64,000 bases of DNA from an uncultured Victivallis sp. (GCF_944391105.1 NZ_CALXSK010000007.1:1-64000), one strand, 5' to 3'; counted from the stretch's first letter, positions 8,469 to 17,335 are shown. The notes: generated from the letters alone by a model not told the origin. A program made the numbers and translations.

Positions 8469-9668
8469 TCACTGCTGTTTCAATGACTCCATGAACCGAC
8501 CCATCCGGTCAAGCGCTTCCATGATTTCCGAGGCGGCCGTGGCGTAACAGCAGCGGACAAATCCCTCGCCACAGGCACCGAACGCAACCCCGGGCACCAC
8601 TGCAACCCGTTCCGCCTTCAGCAGCTGTTCCGCGAATTCCGTCGAATCCAGCCCGGTCGAACGGATCGACGGAAACGCGTAAAACGCCCCCTTCGGCAGC
8701 AGACACTCCAGACCGATCCGATTCAATCCATCGACAATCAGATTCCGCCGCTCGCAGTAGGAGTCACGCATCCTGGCCATCTCCTTCTCACCGTTGCGCA
8801 GCGCCTCCAGAGCCGCCTCCTGCGCCATGGTTGAAGCGCACATGATCGCATACTGGTGAACCTTCATCATCGCATCGATGATCTCCCGCGGACCGCAGGC
8901 GTAACCGATTCGCCAGCCTGTCATTGCAAACGCCTTCGAAAAACCGTGCAGAAACAGCGTCCGTTCCCTCATGCCGGGCAGAGAGGCAATCGACACATGT
9001 TCTCCCTCATAAAGAAGCTCGGAGTAGATTTCATCGGTGATGACCACAAGATCATGTTCAATCGCTATCTCCGCAACCTTGCGCAACTTGTCGACCGGCA
9101 TAACCGCCCCGGTCGGATTGCAGGGAAAGTTCAGCAGCAACACACGGGTCTTCGGCGTTATTTTTGCGCGCAACATCTCCGGATCAAGCGCAAATTCATC
9201 CTCGAACCGGGTCTCCACCGGAACCGGAACGCCGTGCGCCATGCGCACTTCAGCCGGATAGGAAACAAAACACGGCTCCGTGTAGAGAACCTCATCCCCC
9301 GGATTCAGAAGGGCGCGCATTGCAATATCAAGCGCTTCGCTCACGCCGATCGTGATGATGCACTCATTGTCCGGATTGTAGGAAACATGATAATTTTTCT
9401 CCACATACCGGCATACTTCCCGACGCAGCGCCGGAGTTCCGAGGTTCGACGTGTAACTGGTATGGCCTTTTTCCAGGGAAAAAATTCCCGTCTCCCGGAT
9501 TGTCCACGGCGTCACGAAATCAGGCTCACCGACGCCGAGACTGATCACATCGTCCATTGTGTTGACAAGATCGAAAAACCGCCGGATGCCGCTCTTCGGC
9601 AGCTGTTTCACATGTTCGGCGACAAATTCCCTATGGGCACACTTTGAGTCGTTCATATTCTTCATCAT
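8469..9668 (-). CDS. PLP-dependent class I/II aminotransferase
   Basis: A 399-residue fold-type I aminotransferase, close in pattern to AspC/PatA/MalY-like enzymes. It has NPTG (184-187), the PLP-ring Asp in VVITDEIYSE (D212) and the PLP Lys in HGFSKAFAMTGWR (K245). The start overlaps the end of the Lrp/AsnC gene by 38 bases, so the two are translationally linked. Lrp-aminotransferase pairs usually handle amino-acid turnover. The exact donor (alanine, aspartate or aromatic) cannot be told. In-frame ATGs at 9665 and 9656 are possible alternatives. Confidence 0.88.
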   Translation of the reverse strand: MMKNMNDSKCAHREFVAEHVKQLPKSGIRRFFDLVNTMDDVISLGVGEPDFVTPWTIRETGIFSLEKGHTSYTSNLGTPALRREVCRYVEKNYHVSYNPDNECIITIGVSEALDIAMRALLNPGDEVLYTEPCFVSYPAEVRMAHGVPVPVETRFEDEFALDPEMLRAKITPKTRVLLLNFPCNPTGAVMPVDKLRKVAEIAIEHDLVVITDEIYSELLYEGEHVSIASLPGMRERTLFLHGFSKAFAMTGWRIGYACGPREIIDAMMKVHQYAIMCASTMAQEAALEALRNGEKEMARMRDSYCERRNLIVDGLNRIGLECLLPKGAFYAFPSIRSTGLDSTEFAEQLLKAERVAVVPGVAFGACGEGFVRCCYATAASEIMEALDRMGRFMESLKQQ

Positions 9669-10113
9669 TCTGCATAATCCTGCCGGATTCCTTATATTTT
9701 TTGAGCATGAAACCGGTCGATGTCGAGATCACCCCGTCGATCGTGGAAAGTTTCGCCGAAACGAACGATGCCACATCCTGAAGTGAATCGCCCTCGACCA
9801 TCAGCAACAGATCAAATCCCCCGGAGATCAGATAAAGATCCGTGACCTCCGGGTATCGCGCGATGCGCTCGGCCACCTGGTCAAATCCCCCGTCGCGGCG
9901 CGGCGTCACCTTGACCTCAATCAGTGCCCGCACCTTGCTGACTCCGAGATCGCTCTCGTTCAAAATCACCTTGTAACCGCGAATCACCCCCTCTTCCTCC
10001 AGAGAATGAATTGCGGCTTTGACCTCTTCAGGGGTCGCGCCGACGCGTCCGGCGATTTCGGCAAGACTCATGCGCGCGTTTTCCGCGAGCAGATTCAGAA
10101 TTTTTGCTTTCAT
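9631..10113 (-). CDS. Lrp/AsnC-family transcriptional regulator
   Basis: About 160 residues. Residues 1-60 form the AsnC winged helix (ILNLLAENARMSLAEIAGRVGAT, then VIRGYKVILN). Residues 65-140 form the RAM ligand-binding domain (VTDLYLISGGFDLLLMVEG). The ATG at 10113 has AAGGGG 10 bases upstream and is preferred to a TTG 9 bases earlier. It is encoded just before and overlapping the aminotransferase, which it probably regulates in response to an amino acid. Confidence 0.88.
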   Translation of the reverse strand: MKAKILNLLAENARMSLAEIAGRVGATPEEVKAAIHSLEEEGVIRGYKVILNESDLGVSKVRALIEVKVTPRRDGGFDQVAERIARYPEVTDLYLISGGFDLLLMVEGDSLQDVASFVSAKLSTIDGVISTSTGFMLKKYKESGRIMQNDEEYERLKVCP

Positions 10114-10186
10114 GCGTACCAATCCCCTTTGTCTACTTCAATCACTCTTATATACTGTACCATGACCCCACGGGATTTTCCACTTG

Positions 10187-11107
10187 TCAGCCGAGAAAAA
10201 ATGTGAGAAGCCAGAAAAGAATCCCGTTGTAAATGAAACTGTCAAGCACATCGAACGCGCCTCCCATTCCGGGAATCCAGTGTCCCGAATCCTTGATTCC
10301 GCAGGTGCGTTTCAATGCCGATTCCGTCAAATCTCCCGCAAAACTCCCCAGCGCAAGCACAACCGCGGCGATCACATACCAGCCGACCGAGGCTTCCACG
10401 CCGACATTCTGACTGCAGGAAAGCCAGTAAAACAGCAGACTCACCCCGATGCTGAGAATCACGCCGCCAATCGTTCCCTCCCATGACTTTTTCGGGCTGA
10501 TCGATGGGACGATCTTATGGTTGCCGCCCGCCATCCAGCGATTCGAGAGCATACCGAAAATGTAACCGCCCGTATCCATCGACTTCGTGACCATCATCAC
10601 AAAAAAGAGTGCCACCGGCCCGAGTTCCTTCGTAAAATAAACCAGGGCAAGCGCGACCATCGGAATTCCGCAGAGCAGAAGAATCCCGGCGGAAACAAAC
10701 ATGCGTTCCAGAATTTCCTTCTTCTCCTTCCGGAAAAGCAGCAGCAGCCAGCCGCCGTAAATCAATGCGAGAAATCCGCAGAGCATCAAAATCTGACAGA
10801 GTATCCGAACATTCTCCATCCCTTTTTCGCCCTTGAGATAGGCATCCAGAGAATCCTGCAGAGAATCCGGTTGAAACGCAGATGCAAGCAAAAGAAACGC
10901 AAGCACAAAACCGCCTAGGATCGCCGTGCTTTTTACAAAAGAACGGATTCCGATTTTTTCCAGCATCGACCCCGCTTCATAAAACATCATCCCCGCCATC
11001 GCCCCCGCCACAAAGGGGAAAAGATACTTTCCCACCTCCGGCCAGAATACCAGAAGCGCCAGAAGCGCAATGAGGATCGGAAAACTGATTGCTCTGTATT
11101 TCAGCAC
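10187..11107 (-). CDS. cdsA: Phosphatidate cytidylyltransferase CdsA
   Basis: A 306-residue integral membrane enzyme making CDP-diacylglycerol from phosphatidate and CTP, with about eight hydrophobic segments. The C-terminal signature region is recognisable: SPKKSWEGTIGG, then SFAGDLTESALKR and IKDSG. The usual GHGGxxDRxD ending is GMGGAFDVLD here. The start is a GTG with AAGGAG upstream. It lies directly downstream of uppS on the same strand, a classic uppS-cdsA pair of envelope lipid synthesis. The gap between them holds an 11-bp repeat array. Confidence 0.92.
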   Translation of the reverse strand: MLKYRAISFPILIALLALLVFWPEVGKYLFPFVAGAMAGMMFYEAGSMLEKIGIRSFVKSTAILGGFVLAFLLLASAFQPDSLQDSLDAYLKGEKGMENVRILCQILMLCGFLALIYGGWLLLLFRKEKKEILERMFVSAGILLLCGIPMVALALVYFTKELGPVALFFVMMVTKSMDTGGYIFGMLSNRWMAGGNHKIVPSISPKKSWEGTIGGVILSIGVSLLFYWLSCSQNVGVEASVGWYVIAAVVLALGSFAGDLTESALKRTCGIKDSGHWIPGMGGAFDVLDSFIYNGILFWLLTFFLG

Positions 11108-11127
11108 GTTACACTCCTTGTTGTTAA

Positions 11128-11160
11128 TCCGTCACTTTTCCGTCATAGTTCCGTTATTTT
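11128..11160. repeat. 11-bp repeat locus 4
   Basis: Three tandem units: TCCGTCACTTT, TCCGTCATAGT, TCCGTTATTTT. The uppS stop codon (minus-strand TAA, 11154-11156) lies inside the last unit. Confidence 0.75.
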
Positions 11161-11864
11161 AATCTTCCACCGAATCGGCGCTCCCGCTTTTCAAAGGATT
11201 CGAGCGCCGCGAAAAACTCCTCCCTGCCAAAGTCCGGCCAGAGCGTATCGGTCACATAAAACTCCGAATAGGAGAGCTGCCAGAGCAGAAAATTGCTGAT
11301 CCGCAACTCTCCGCTTGTGCGGATCATAAGTTCAGGATCCGGCACATCGGGTGCATACAGACAGTTCCGGAACGACTCCTCAGTCAATTTCGCCGGTTTC
11401 CTTCCGCTTTTCCACGCCTCTTCAAGATAACGGTTCACTCCATCGACAATCTCGGCGCGGCCGCCGTAACTCAAAGCGAAAATCAAAGTACCGGCACTGT
11501 TTTCCCGGGTCGCTTCAATCGCCCGGAACAGTTTCGAACGGACATTCACCGGCAGATCATCGAGACGGCCGATTGCGCGCAGCCGGACATTTTTCTCCAT
11601 GAGTTCAGGAATTTTTTCATCAAGAAACTTCTCCATGAGCCTCATCAGGGCGGACACTTCCTGCGCCGACCGTTTCCAGTTCTCCGTACTGAACGCATAA
11701 AGCGTCAAAAACTCAATGCCCGCTTCCTGTGCAGCTTCGAGAATCACGGAAACCTGGTTTGCGCCGCGACGATGCCCTTCCGTTTTCGGCAGTCCGTGCC
11801 GCTCAGCCCAGCGGCCGTTGCCGTCCATGATGATCGCAACATGACGAATCTTCTTTTCTTTCAT
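11154..11864 (-). CDS. uppS: Undecaprenyl diphosphate synthase (cis-prenyltransferase)
   Basis: About 236 residues. It condenses isopentenyl diphosphate units onto farnesyl diphosphate to make the C55 carrier of cell-wall synthesis. Diagnostic segments are IIMDGNGRWAERHG, the YAFSTENWKRS region and DLMIRTSGE-like sequence (ELMIRTSGELRISNFLLWQ). The ATG overlaps the stop of the SIS-domain gene (ATGA), with AGGCGG upstream, so a longer in-frame reading is not needed. It is followed by cdsA. Confidence 0.95.
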   Translation of the reverse strand: MKEKKIRHVAIIMDGNGRWAERHGLPKTEGHRRGANQVSVILEAAQEAGIEFLTLYAFSTENWKRSAQEVSALMRLMEKFLDEKIPELMEKNVRLRAIGRLDDLPVNVRSKLFRAIEATRENSAGTLIFALSYGGRAEIVDGVNRYLEEAWKSGRKPAKLTEESFRNCLYAPDVPDPELMIRTSGELRISNFLLWQLSYSEFYVTDTLWPDFGREEFFAALESFEKRERRFGGRLK

Positions 11865-12505
11865 GCCAAACCGCCTCCGAACATCCGGGACTCCACCGCC
11901 ATACAGAGAAAATGATAAACCGGCAGATGCAGTTCCTGGATCCGGTACGTCTCCGATTCCGGGACCGCCACCACACAATCCGCATACGTTTCACAGCAGC
12001 CGTGCCGATTTCCGGTCAACAGAATCGACCGCATTCCGATCACTTTCGCCACCATCAGCGCACGTTTCACATTTCCCGCATTTCCTCCGGTCGAAATCGC
12101 CAGCAGCGCATCCCCTTCTCGACCGAGAGCCCAGAGTTGCTGCCCGAACACCAGTTCCGCATCGACATCATTTGCAAAAGCACTCACATAAGCCGGATGA
12201 CTCAGCAGAGAAATACACCGCAAACCATTCTGGAGTTTCGCAGCCATCTTCGCTCCTTCGTCTCCGAAGAGCGATTCAAATCGTCCGCGCCGATCGGCAT
12301 TCAGCGGCCGGAGACTCAGAAAACCTTTCAGAAACTCCCCGCAGATATGTTCCGAATCCGCAGCGCTGCCGCCGTTGCCGCAGGTGAACAGCGTTCCGCC
12401 GTTCCGGAAAATCTGCACAACTGTTTCAACCATGTTGTTCAACGATTCGCGGCAAACCGAGAGTTCAGGATGCCTTTCCAGAAATTGATCCACTTCTCTA
12501 TCCAT
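11861..12505 (-). CDS. SIS-domain phosphoheptose isomerase (GmhA-like)
   Basis: About 214 residues with one SIS domain. The segments GTLFTCGNGGSAADSEHICGEFLKGF and DALLAISTGGNAGNV match sedoheptulose-7-phosphate isomerases. Such enzymes start ADP-heptose synthesis for lipopolysaccharide core. The ATG at 12505 has AAAGGACG 5-8 bases upstream and is preferred to an earlier in-frame start. The other heptose pathway genes are not in the window, so the precise sugar is inferred. It is translationally coupled to uppS. Confidence 0.85.
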   Translation of the reverse strand: MDREVDQFLERHPELSVCRESLNNMVETVVQIFRNGGTLFTCGNGGSAADSEHICGEFLKGFLSLRPLNADRRGRFESLFGDEGAKMAAKLQNGLRCISLLSHPAYVSAFANDVDAELVFGQQLWALGREGDALLAISTGGNAGNVKRALMVAKVIGMRSILLTGNRHGCCETYADCVVAVPESETYRIQELHLPVYHFLCMAVESRMFGGGLA

Positions 12506-12539
12506 GTTTCCGTCCTTTCCCAAACCATCCAAATCAAAC

Positions 12540-13020
12540 CGCGGCGTCCGGATGACCGGCCCGGAAACCTCAAAACAATGATTCCAGATAAAATAACAGG
12601 CCGAAAGAGCTTTTTCAATTGTCCCTTGGAAAAAGAGACCGATTTTACTCTTTTTTTTGGACAGGAATACCTGACAATAACCCTGTTAATAAATCGTAAA
12701 CAAATTGTCAAACTTCTGTTAAGAACCGTCCATTCACATCCACCGGCATCCCTTTTCATCAGAGTTATCAACAATCGGAGGGTGGAATGGAATCATTTGA
12801 AAATACGACTCTTAACGATAGGAAAAATGAGTTATTCACAGAAAACGGTACACTCTACTGCTACTGTTATTTCCTTTCTTTTTTGAAAAATTCACAAATA
12901 TGGAGAAAAGCTTCCTTCCATGTAGAATAGCCGAAAATCTCCATTTTTCCAGTTGTTTTTTTGAGAATACCGGTGTAAATTACCCGTACGAGCATCGGAA
13001 AAATATAGGAACATTCCTGG
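12540..13020. other. Candidate replication origin (oriC) region
   Basis: The only gap above 300 bases without a gene. It is much more AT-rich than its surroundings. It holds one exact DnaA-box consensus TTATTCACA (12832-12840), a one-mismatch box TTATCAACA (12765-12773) and a one-mismatch box on the other strand, TGTTAATAA (12684-12692). Eleven genes to the left run leftward and the genes to the right, starting with dnaN and recF, run rightward. That is the arrangement expected at an origin. dnaA itself is absent from the window, so this is a candidate only. Confidence 0.5.
12953..12981 (+). promoter_or_regulatory. Possible sigma-70 promoter of dnaN
   Basis: TTGTTT, 17 bases, TAAATT, ending about 50 bases before the dnaN start. 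Reasonable spacing, moderate consensus match. Confidence 0.35.
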
Positions 13021-13030
13021 AGGCTGAAAA

Positions 13031-14125
13031 ATGAAATTTACCGTTAACCGCGAAAAACTGCAGAAAGCGCTGCAGCGGGTAGGGAGCATCATCGGATCCC
13101 GTTCGATGTTTCCGGTTCTCGGCAATGTTTTCATGCAGGCGGAAGACAATCTTCTGACATTGACCACGACCGACCTTGAGATTCGAATTTCGACAACTTT
13201 GGAAGCCGTCGTGGAAGTTCCCGGCGTGACGACTGCGCCGGCGCGCAAACTCGCCTCGCTGGTCGGCTGCTTTATCGGTGCGGACGTGGTCTTCGACATC
13301 GATGAAAAAGATCACATCAAACTGCGTTGCGGAACCAGCCATTTTACGCTGCTCGGTCTCGCGGCCGCTGATTTTCCGGGGGCAGAGACCTTCGAAGCGG
13401 TTCGTGAAATCAAAATCAAGGAGAGCGAATTCAAGAAGATGATCGCTTCCATCGCATACGCGGTCAGCGCGGACGATTCCCGCAAGGTGTTGACCGGGAT
13501 TCTGCTGAGTGCGCGCGATACGGCTCTTACGCTTGTTGCAACCGATGGAAAGCGGCTCGCCATGCAGGAAAAAACGCCCGAATCCATCACCGGCGGCGAC
13601 GGAGATGCGATCATTCCGCTGAAAACCGCCCAGGAAATACGGAGGTTGCTCGACGGCGATGAACTTATGACGATCCGGATCGGGGAAAAGCAGTGCATGT
13701 TCCTCGGGAACGGATTTGAAGTGACCACCAAACTGATCGAAGGAAATTATCCGAACTACCGGCAGGTGGTCCCGGCCTCGTTCAGCCGGACGATTGAAGT
13801 ACCTACCGCGGTGTTTCTCGGCAAGATTGAGACGGTTTCGCTCGTGCTTTCTGATTCGAGCAGCTTCATTATTCTGCGTTTTGAGAACAACCGGTTGACG
13901 CTTCAGGCGTCGAGTACGGAAGTGGGAGAAGGCAGCGATATGGTTGAAGTCGCCTTCGAGGGGGAACCGTTTGAAGTCTCCTTCAATCCGGCGTTTCTGG
14001 CTGATCCGCTGCGCAACTGCAGTGCGGAGACGATCCGCATGAAGCTGAACGATCCGCTCAATCCCGTTGCAATCGAGGGAGATGAAGGATTCCTTTACGT
14101 GATCATGCCGATCCGCAAGAAATAA
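13031..14125 (+). CDS. dnaN: DNA polymerase III beta subunit (sliding clamp)
   Basis: A 364-residue clamp with three repeated clamp domains: MKFTVNREKLQKALQRV at the start, VSADDSRKVLTGI opening the second domain, and the closing YVIMPIR before the C-terminal lysines. The C-terminal MPIR element is the classic DnaN ending. The ribosome site is GGAGG. recF follows 13 bases downstream. The clamp tethers DNA polymerase III and other factors to DNA. Confidence 0.97.
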   Translation: MKFTVNREKLQKALQRVGSIIGSRSMFPVLGNVFMQAEDNLLTLTTTDLEIRISTTLEAVVEVPGVTTAPARKLASLVGCFIGADVVFDIDEKDHIKLRCGTSHFTLLGLAAADFPGAETFEAVREIKIKESEFKKMIASIAYAVSADDSRKVLTGILLSARDTALTLVATDGKRLAMQEKTPESITGGDGDAIIPLKTAQEIRRLLDGDELMTIRIGEKQCMFLGNGFEVTTKLIEGNYPNYRQVVPASFSRTIEVPTAVFLGKIETVSLVLSDSSSFIILRFENNRLTLQASSTEVGEGSDMVEVAFEGEPFEVSFNPAFLADPLRNCSAETIRMKLNDPLNPVAIEGDEGFLYVIMPIRKK

Positions 14126-14138
14126 CTCCGAGTCCGGC

Positions 14139-15218
14139 GTGGCTCTTTTTGAACAACTCAAACTCGCCGATTTCCGGAATTGTGAAAGAGGCGAGTTCAG
14201 TTTTTCCGGCGAGAAGATTGTTTTCACCGGTCCGAATGGTTCGGGGAAGACAAATCTTCTGGAGAGCATCTGTTTTTTGAGCATTCTTCGCTCATTCCGC
14301 AGCGCTTCCGGGAGGGAACTCACGCGGATCGGCAGCCGTGGATTCGAGCTTTCCGCCCGGATTTGTTCCCGTGAATATCCTGAGATGCTCAAAGTGATTC
14401 AGCAGGGAAACCGGCGGGAGACCTGGATCGGTTCGAACCGGATTCGCCGTTCGAGCGAATTTATCCGGGAGTTCCGGACTGTGGTTTTCGTTCCGGAGGA
14501 TCGCAGCATTGTCGGCGGGAGTTCCTCGTTTCGGCGCCGTTTTTTCGATATGCTGATTTCGACGCTGGATGGAATTTACCTGGCGTCACTGGTCAATTTC
14601 AATCGGGCGCTTGCGCAGCGGAACCGGGCGCTGAAGGTTCCGGCAAAACCCGCGATTGCGGCGGCATTTGAGCCGGAACTGGCGAAAAACGCTCCGCTCA
14701 TTGCCCGCAGGCGCCGGGAATTCTCCGGGTTGGTGGAGGCGGAGATGAATCGGTTGCTGCAACAGCGTGGAGGTGGAGAATTCCGGATTCTCTACCGTTG
14801 TGATTATCCGGAAGATGCGGAAGAGTATCGGAGTTTGCTGGAAAGATCGCGTGAGAAGGAGATGGTCCGCGGCTGTACCGGCAGCGGTCCCCAACTCGAT
14901 GAATTCGAATTTTTTTTGAACGGAAGACAGTTGCGGTATTACGGCTCCACCGGGCAGATCCGGTTGATTTCTCTGTTGCTGAAACTTGCGGAGTTCAATC
15001 TGGTCCGCCGTTCGGCCAGGGAAAAGGTTGCGGTTCTCGTCGATGACGTTACCGGTGAGTTGGATGAAGAGAACAAGATCCGCTTTTTCGAGACGATTGC
15101 CGATGCGGATCAGCAGTTTTATACGTTTACGGAGTTTCCTTCGCTTGCGTTTTTCGCGGATGCGGAGGAGATACCGGTCAATCGAGTGATATTGCGCGGA
15201 GGCAGAGAAAATGATTAA
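14139..15218 (+). CDS. recF: RecF, recombination/repair ATPase
   Basis: A 359-residue SMC-like ATPase with Walker A GPNGSGKTNLLE at 31-42, the FRSASGREL region, an ABC signature-like segment STGQIRLISLLLKLAEF and Walker B VAVLVDDVTGELDE. RecF loads RecA at gaps with RecO and RecR. The start is GTG, 13 bases after dnaN. The end overlaps the following radical SAM gene by 8 bases. The dnaN-recF pair is typical of origin-proximal operons. Confidence 0.93.
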   Translation: MALFEQLKLADFRNCERGEFSFSGEKIVFTGPNGSGKTNLLESICFLSILRSFRSASGRELTRIGSRGFELSARICSREYPEMLKVIQQGNRRETWIGSNRIRRSSEFIREFRTVVFVPEDRSIVGGSSSFRRRFFDMLISTLDGIYLASLVNFNRALAQRNRALKVPAKPAIAAAFEPELAKNAPLIARRRREFSGLVEAEMNRLLQQRGGGEFRILYRCDYPEDAEEYRSLLERSREKEMVRGCTGSGPQLDEFEFFLNGRQLRYYGSTGQIRLISLLLKLAEFNLVRRSAREKVAVLVDDVTGELDEENKIRFFETIADADQQFYTFTEFPSLAFFADAEEIPVNRVILRGGREND

Positions 15219-16173
15219 ACAATATGTATTCGGCCCGGTGGCTTCGCGTCGGCTGGGAATCTCTCTCGGAGTGGATCTGGTTCGTCCGAAGACCTGCTCC
15301 TTGAACTGTATTTACTGCGAAGCGAAAGAGACGACCGAGCTCACGCTCGAACGCAGAGAGTATGTTCCGATTGATGCGGTGATCGCGGAGCTGGATGAAG
15401 TGCTGCGTTCTAAACCGGAACTTGATTTCATCACCTTTTCCGGATCGGGAGAGCCGACGTTGAATTCGGGGATCGGGAAAGTCGTCACATATCTGAAGAA
15501 GGAACATCCCGAGTATAAAATCTGTCTCCTGACCAATGGATTTGCACTGGGCGACCCGAAGCTCCGCAAAGAGATTGAACCGGTCGATCGGATTATTCCT
15601 TCGCTGGATGCTTCCAATGCGGAGGAATTTGAGATGATCAACCGGCCGCATCCGGATCTGAAATTTGACGGATTTATCCGTGATTTGACGGATTTCTGCC
15701 GGAATGCGAGCAATGAAATTCATCTGGAACTGTTCATTGTTCCAGGAGTGAATGATTCGGATGAATCGATTGCGCGGTTTGTGGAACTTATTCGTCCGAT
15801 GAAGGTTTCACTTGTTCAGCTCAATACGCTGGATCGCCCCGGTGTGGTTGATTGGATCAAACCTTCAACTGCCGAAAATACCCGTCGTTTCATCGCCGCT
15901 CTCGAACCGTTTGTTCCGGTGGAAGCGGTCGGCCCGTTCCGGTATCGGACGAAAAGCATCGTCCATGATCCGTCACTTTTCACGGGAGCTGAAAAACGGA
16001 TTCTCGATCTTGTGAGTCGTCGCCCTGCAACGGTCGCTGATCTTGAAGTGGCGCTCAATCGGGCCGGCAGTGAAATTACTCCCATTCTTGAACGGCTTTT
16101 CCAATCCGGATTGCTGGAAATTGAAAAACAGCAGCGCGGAACCTTCTATTCCGCACCGCATTACAAAAAGTGA
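15211..16173 (+). CDS. Radical SAM protein (COG0731/TYW1-like)
   Basis: A 320-residue radical SAM enzyme. Cluster Cys are C29, C33 and C36 in CSLNCIYC, preceded by the family-typical GPVASRRLGISLGVD. A FSGSGEPTLNS segment contributes to SAM binding. Residues from about 250 form a winged-helix-like tail. Members of this group are often annotated as Fe-S oxidoreductases related to wyosine synthesis; their bacterial reaction is not settled. The start ATGATTAA overlaps the recF stop. The TGA stop lies in an 11-bp repeat unit, and another unit is in the coding sequence at 15969-15979. Confidence 0.85.
   Translation: MIKQYVFGPVASRRLGISLGVDLVRPKTCSLNCIYCEAKETTELTLERREYVPIDAVIAELDEVLRSKPELDFITFSGSGEPTLNSGIGKVVTYLKKEHPEYKICLLTNGFALGDPKLRKEIEPVDRIIPSLDASNAEEFEMINRPHPDLKFDGFIRDLTDFCRNASNEIHLELFIVPGVNDSDESIARFVELIRPMKVSLVQLNTLDRPGVVDWIKPSTAENTRRFIAALEPFVPVEAVGPFRYRTKSIVHDPSLFTGAEKRILDLVSRRPATVADLEVALNRAGSEITPILERLFQSGLLEIEKQQRGTFYSAPHYKK
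15969..15979. repeat. Single 11-bp repeat unit inside the radical SAM gene
   Basis: Exact TCCGTCACTTT in coding sequence. One unit only. Confidence 0.4.
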
Positions 16174-16203
16174 CGGATTGATCCGTTATTTGTCCGTTAC
16201 TTT
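16167..16203. repeat. 11-bp repeat locus 5
   Basis: Inverted unit AAAGTGACGGA (16167-16177), then TCCGTTATTTG and TCCGTTACTTT in tandem (16182-16203). The inverted and first forward units can pair, with two G-U wobbles. The TGA stop of the radical SAM gene (16171-16173) is inside the first unit. Confidence 0.7.
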
Positions 16204-16250
16204 TCAGGCGCTGTTTTGCAGCTCAAAACAGGTGACTCGAATTCCTATCT

Positions 16251-16277
16251 GCCGCTGAATGCGCGGCTTTTTTTTTT
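16251..16277 (+). terminator. Rho-independent terminator after the dnaN-recF operon
   Basis: GCCGC stem, 7-base loop, GCGGC, then ten Ts. It is about 80 bases after the radical SAM stop. Confidence 0.75.
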
Positions 16278-16348
16278 GCCGCAGTTTTCAATTCTACTGT
16301 TTTTTTCATCAAGAAAAAATCGATTTTTTTCGCGTTTTACTCTTGAAA

Positions 16349-16376
16349 AGGTAACAATTGTGATTATTGTATACCT
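16349..16376. promoter_or_regulatory. Inverted repeat, candidate operator of the pseudopilin-GntR operon
   Basis: AGGTAACAAT, 7 bases, ATTGTATACCT: arms AGGTA-ACAAT match with one extra T on the right. It overlaps a TTGAAA (16343-16348) with a possible -10 about 17 bases on, and lies 52 bases before the pseudopilin start. A regulator gene is second in the operon, so autoregulation is a reasonable guess. Confidence 0.5.
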
Positions 16377-16427
16377 TAGATTCATTCAGGTTTCCTCTTT
16401 ATTCATCCAATCAGGAGGTGTTCCCAA

Positions 16428-17324
16428 ATGGAGAAATCGTCGGTGCGAAGCAGTCGGTTCGGTATCGGGAGTTCCAGTTTGAATTTTCAACTTCCTTGCC
16501 GGAGAAGGAAAGTGCAGGGGACAGCGGATCGATTTTTCGCTGCCTGTGCCGCTGAGGCGGCGGACATGCCTGATACCTCCCGCGACCATGCAACGCTCCC
16601 CCGCGAGGCATCTTGCCGGACGCAGGGGGTGCGGAGGGCGGCGGTTAAAGCCCACGGCTCTGCGACGAGAAAGGCGGCGTTTACATTGATCGAACTTCTT
16701 GTTGTGATTGCGATCATCGCAATTCTGGCGGCAATGCTGCTGCCGGCTTTGAATCAAGCCAGGGAACGGGGGCGAATGATTTCCTGCAACAACAATTTAA
16801 AGCAGCTCGGCTTGGCGTTTGCACTTTACGAAAATGAAAACAAGAACATGCCTCCGGTGATGTATAAGCCGGTCAGTTCCACTTATCATTACACGCGATT
16901 GCTGATGCCGTATATTGGAAAAGCGGGCTGGGGAGAAGAAAGTGCACAAAATGAAATGAAACAAATGAAGATGTTTCGTTGTCCTTCCGATTCACTGCCC
17001 CGCAGCAATGGTGCGGATGTTTCCGCTCCAAACAGTTATGGACTCAATTTTGAAGTACAGGACGGGGATACGACCGGAACGGTGAATTCAGTCGCATTTT
17101 CGAAACTGACGGAGCGGTCGGCAACCATTCTTATGGGCGATCGGTGGCTGGTGAACAATACTGTGAGCAACGCGCTGGGAACCGATCCAAACCGCAGCGG
17201 AGATTTTCATGCTTCTGACAGTCGCAACAATTTTCTGTTTGGAGACGGCCATACCGCAAGCCTTCCGTTGAAGGAAACCAGGCAAAACGATGACCGGATG
17301 TGGAAATTTGATAAAAATGAGTGA
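16428..17324 (+). CDS. Pseudopilin with an 82-residue leader
   Basis: A 298-residue type II secretion/type IV pilin-like protein. The pilin helix starts at F85 ([16 protein letters not shown], with E89), followed by [12 protein letters not shown] as in PVC pseudopilins. Near the C-terminus H...FGDGH resembles the H-X9-DG domain of PVC pilins, here with 11 residues between His and DG. The leader is unusually long, basic and Cys-containing. Its start is well supported: AGGAGGTG lies 8 bases before the ATG. Position -1 to the cleavage site is Ala, not Gly. It is the first gene of an operon with a GntR regulator and two glycosidases. Confidence 0.85.
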   Translation: MEKSSVRSSRFGIGSSSLNFQLPCRRRKVQGTADRFFAACAAEAADMPDTSRDHATLPREASCRTQGVRRAAVKAHGSATRKAAFTLIELLVVIAIIAILAAMLLPALNQARERGRMISCNNNLKQLGLAFALYENENKNMPPVMYKPVSSTYHYTRLLMPYIGKAGWGEESAQNEMKQMKMFRCPSDSLPRSNGADVSAPNSYGLNFEVQDGDTTGTVNSVAFSKLTERSATILMGDRWLVNNTVSNALGTDPNRSGDFHASDSRNNFLFGDGHTASLPLKETRQNDDRMWKFDKNE

Positions 17325-17335
17325 GGAGACCAGCC

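Noticed and set aside
12439-12774. 111-codon minus-strand frame in the candidate origin
   Set aside because: Overlaps the gmhA-like start in another frame, with no ribosome site and no motif.
15661-15693. TTTGACGGATT motifs in the radical SAM gene as further 11-bp repeat units
   Set aside because: The spacing is 20 bp, not 11, and the units match the consensus poorly.
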